Below, piece after piece: positions 62,701 through 64,000 of a stretch of 64,000 nucleotides of DNA. Numbering within the stretch: position 1 is the first letter of the stretch; each line of letters starts with the position of its first letter. The stretch comes from Streptomyces sp. WM4235 (lineage in GTDB: Bacteria > Actinomycetota > Actinomycetes > Streptomycetales > Streptomycetaceae). The DNA lies in assembly GCF_001279725.1 (NCBI RefSeq), contig NZ_LGDE01000469.1, positions 114,679 to 178,678 of the forward strand, in the 5' to 3' direction. The notes under the pieces were generated by a model. That model did not search any database. It saw only the letters and a program-made list of their open reading frames with translations, and was not told the DNA's origin. The translations under genes were made by a program, and so were the position numbers.

Positions 62701-63556
62701 CGTGTTCTTCGGCAGCCTGGAGACCGTGGCCGTGCCCGGCAAGCGCACCGAGTACCACACCGCCGGCGACACCGCCTGGGACCACCTGCTCTCCAGCAGC
62801 TTCCCCTGGGGCGAGTTCATGACCGACCGACAGCGCACCTACACCAAGGGCTCGAAGCGCACGGAGAGTTGGTACGACGGAGTGATCGGCCCGGTCGCCC
62901 CGCGCGACACCGCGGGCCGGCAGCTGCTCGCCGCCGAGCGTCAGGGCAACCTGATCGGCTTCGCCTCCGCCATGTGGGGCGACAGCGGGCACTACGCGCA
63001 GCCGGGCTCCTTCGGCGACGCCGGGGGACTGGTGCTCAAGCGCGACGGCGAGCAGATCGGGGACAGCGGGTACCCGTCCGGGGTCTTCGAGGTCCCGGCC
63101 GGCGAGGCCACGTACGAACTCACCCAGCAGGTACAGAAGTTCGGACAACCGGCCCGTACCTGGCAGCGCTCGCAGGAGATCCGGACCTCCTGGACCTTCC
63201 GATCGAAGGAGGACCCCGCGCAGTACTCGCAGGCCCTGCCGATCCTCTTCCCGGCCCTCTCGATCCCGGAGGACGGGGTGAAGACCCTCCCCGCGACGAA
63301 CGGCCGGACGATCCGCCTGGGCGTCACCGGGCACGCGGGCTACACGCCGGGCGCGCTGAAGTCGGCGAAGCTGTCGTACTCCTACGACGGTGAGAACTGG
63401 ACGCGGGCCGAGGTCGGCGAGCACCGCGGCACCTGGACCGCGCGCGTGGACCACGCGGGCGCCGCCGGCAAGCCGGTGTCGCTGAAGGTCGAACTGACCG
63501 ACGCGAACGGCGCGTCCGTCACCCAGACGGTCGTGCGGGCCTACGACATTCGTTAG
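59783..63556 (+). CDS. Secreted S8-family subtilisin-like serine protease
   Basis: A 1257-residue protein from ATG 59783 with GGGGAGAG upstream. A Sec signal peptide (RTALGAAVAAVLAATAVGPS, cleavage near AQP) precedes a long propeptide-like stretch. The catalytic domain has Asp 243 in VAVLDTGTDLDHPD, His 275 in QGHGTHTIS, oxyanion Asn 372 in AAGNAGPG and Ser 447 in MSGTSMATPHVAGAAA. Later a PA-like region (GAIVLVKTVDGALYEVAERA) and beta-sandwich repeats follow. No cell-wall anchor is evident. It is an extracellular protease of the large Streptomyces type. Confidence 0.94.
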   Translation: MRPISRTALGAAVAAVLAATAVGPSTAQPSDGTKDNRPLVGSEAAGAHPSTPVTVTLVTGDRILVSTDAAGRGAATAMPREDGSQPVVQTRRSGKDLYVYPEGAIKALAAGTVDEELFNVTGLIRQGYDDAHAKKLPLIAVYDGSVNVARSAPPAPRGADRSLVLPSIGAVALTADKQQAAAFWTDVIRPAAGDRSRTAGGLKKLWLDGKVRANLERSTRQVNAPAAWAAGYDGKGTKVAVLDTGTDLDHPDLKGRVAESRNFTDSDTDADRQGHGTHTISTVGGSGAASGGAKKGVAPGAELLSGKVLNDQGYGLDSWIIAGMQWAVDSKADVVSMSLGDPSQTACDDPMSAAAEQLARTSGTLFVIAAGNAGPGNNTVSSPGCAPSVLTVGAVDRDDTTASFSSRGPAGLPHTLKPEIAAPGVGISAAAMGGRGVYAYQSMSGTSMATPHVAGAAAIVRQRHPDWTPRQVKAALVGSANTKVPGDVRQTGGGRLDVKAAIDTTVTSAPAVQGGTYNWPQDRGDRTSVDVPYTNTGTKAVTLSLAVEKVTGNDGSTVRSRVAHLDRRTVTVPAGATVKVPLALEPDARLERSQYGDVTGRVVATANGVRVSTPFSLYVQPRTVTLRVKLIDRAGKPAGGPSSLDVIGTDDASGERRFNEGAPDQVYRVRPGSYFLSAFVGTPDAGVAENPLVDSLTYLGRPQVEVVKDTVIVLDAREAARLSIATDKPTEARSTTLAFSRSWDDAWLHAGTAQGGRSIRGYYASVEGKAKEGQFEFGSYWRAAAPLVSELKVAGGATLHPTTASLGSDNLDGTGSAPLVNAGDGTPEELAAVSAKGAIVLVKTVDGALYEVAERARAAGAKAVLAHRDAPGRWIGFTGYAGGSLPALSIETGEAKALLARLDAGRVTLNWKATAKSPYLYNLAQIEKGEVRGERTYRVRDRDLGAVESTYHAMGVGADFVDLVGAYRPSGNAVFFGSLETVAVPGKRTEYHTAGDTAWDHLLSSSFPWGEFMTDRQRTYTKGSKRTESWYDGVIGPVAPRDTAGRQLLAAERQGNLIGFASAMWGDSGHYAQPGSFGDAGGLVLKRDGEQIGDSGYPSGVFEVPAGEATYELTQQVQKFGQPARTWQRSQEIRTSWTFRSKEDPAQYSQALPILFPALSIPEDGVKTLPATNGRTIRLGVTGHAGYTPGALKSAKLSYSYDGENWTRAEVGEHRGTWTARVDHAGAAGKPVSLKVELTDANGASVTQTVVRAYDIR

Positions 63557-63582
63557 CCCGTACGACTGAAGCGGAGAGGGTT

Positions 63583-63602
63583 CACCGGGCGGCGGCCCGG
63601 TG
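63583..63602 (+). terminator. Terminator hairpin after the S8 protease gene
   Basis: CACCGGGC at 63583-63590 pairs with GCCCGGTG at 63595-63602 over GGCG, followed by GGCCCTTTTCG. Stem plus T-run 27 bases after the stop is a classical intrinsic terminator. Confidence 0.75.
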
Positions 63603-63658
63603 GGCCCTTTTCGTGTGTTCCGCGTTTTTCGCCGCCCCCGACGGCCGACAATGGAGGC

Positions 63659-64000
63659 ATGAGTCAGCGGGGTGCGGACGACTGGTGGCAGAAGCTCTAC
63701 GAGGACCCGGACGCGGTACCCGAACCCGATCCGGGCGACACGCTGGACCAGCGTTACCGCTCCGCGGTGGTCCTGGTCAAGGAGCCGGAGGCGGGCACGG
63801 GGGTGGGCGCGGGAGCGGGCAAGGAATCCGGTCCGGGACCGGTGGACACGGGCGCACCGACCGGGCCGGCCGGCGCGGTACTGCCCGCCCAGCGGCGGGA
63901 GGCCGAGCCGGAGCGGGAGCCGGAAGGGGCCGGGTCCCGGGGCGGGGACACCCCGCCGCCACCGCCGCCCCCGCCACCCCGGCCCCCCGCGTACGTGCCC
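63659..64000 (+). CDS. Hypothetical protein, proline-rich N-terminal part (3' truncated by window edge)
   Basis: From ATG 63659 the frame stays open to the window end (114 codons). It starts MSQRGADDWWQKLYEDPDAV, a motif typical of the short cytoplasmic N terminus of Streptomyces proteins that continue with a transmembrane or kinase-associated part, then becomes disordered: acidic with Gly/Ala, then DTPPPPPPPPPRPPAYVP. The ribosome site TGGAGGC lies just upstream. Function cannot be told from this portion. Confidence 0.6.
   Translation, partial: MSQRGADDWWQKLYEDPDAVPEPDPGDTLDQRYRSAVVLVKEPEAGTGVGAGAGKESGPGPVDTGAPTGPAGAVLPAQRREAEPEREPEGAGSRGGDTPPPPPPPPPRPPAYVP

Noticed and set aside
59651..63454. 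Long minus-strand open frame opposite the S8 protease gene
   Set aside because: Same cause: antisense shadow of a gene whose catalytic triad is intact, with a composition unlike a real protein.

Overview
The window reads as a chromosomal segment from a Streptomyces-type actinomycete. It is very high in G+C, with almost every third codon position G or C and frequent GTG or TTG starts. It also carries family signatures typical of the genus: DUF397 proteins paired with Scr1/WhiJ-like XRE regulators, a SAV2148-family HEPN protein, an LppU-type lipoprotein-like protein, and the actinobacterial leader peptide in front of a sirohaem sulfite reductase. Both ends are cut inside genes (a RibD-like reductase on the left, a proline-rich protein on the right). 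I saw no phage, insertion sequence, CRISPR array or secondary-metabolite core genes.

Layout. 1-9.3 kb: pyrimidine reductase-like 3' end, a small conserved protein, murC, msrB, a large GTPase-associated protein 1-like protein, a Tat-exported phospholipase C, an alpha/beta hydrolase and tRNA-His. 9.4-24.4 kb: an M24 peptidase, then trehalose/glycogen metabolism (treZ, treY, glgX) with a DUF1707-FHA protein, an XRE/DUF397 locus with a decayed second copy, a divergent operon of three tiny overlapping genes, an M14 carboxypeptidase and an MFS exporter. 24.6-32.7 kb: SAV2148 HEPN protein, a truncated plus an intact DEDDh exonuclease, a pseudogene of an S1-domain protein, an APH-like kinase, a macrolide-type glycosyltransferase, DUF1697, an aldo/keto reductase and a ketopantoate reductase-like protein.

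32.7-42.3 kb is a single-strand sulfate assimilation block. In transcription order it holds a leader peptide with the actinobacterial RRHVDLGRMSSAIC signature, sulfite reductase, a 59-residue zinc ribbon, cysH, cysC, cysD, cysN, an ABC importer (lipoprotein, ATPase, permease) and a sirohydrochlorin chelatase. Together these import an oxyanion or sulfonate, activate sulfate, reduce it to sulfide and help supply sirohaem. The importer's binding protein carries a 17-bp tandem duplication that frameshifts its C terminus.

42.4-64 kb: GNAT acetyltransferase, an AcoR-like GAF regulator, an AidB-like acyl-CoA dehydrogenase divergent from a BrkB/YihY protein, an AraC-like regulator and a VOC protein. 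A three-gene membrane-integrity-type cluster follows (YqiJ-like OB membrane protein, flotillin, 1616-residue DUF3686-type AAA ATPase). After it come a 23-codon ORF with a near-perfect ribosome binding site, rsgA, a DUF456 membrane protein, a TrmB/LuxR-like regulator divergent from a secreted S8 protease, and the partial gene at the right edge.

Most notable for follow-up: the YqiJ-flotillin-AAA cluster, the micro-ORF before rsgA, the three GTGA-coupled micro-genes facing the XRE/DUF397 pair, the GAP1-like gene with its TTA-containing companion ORF, and the binding-protein frameshift.
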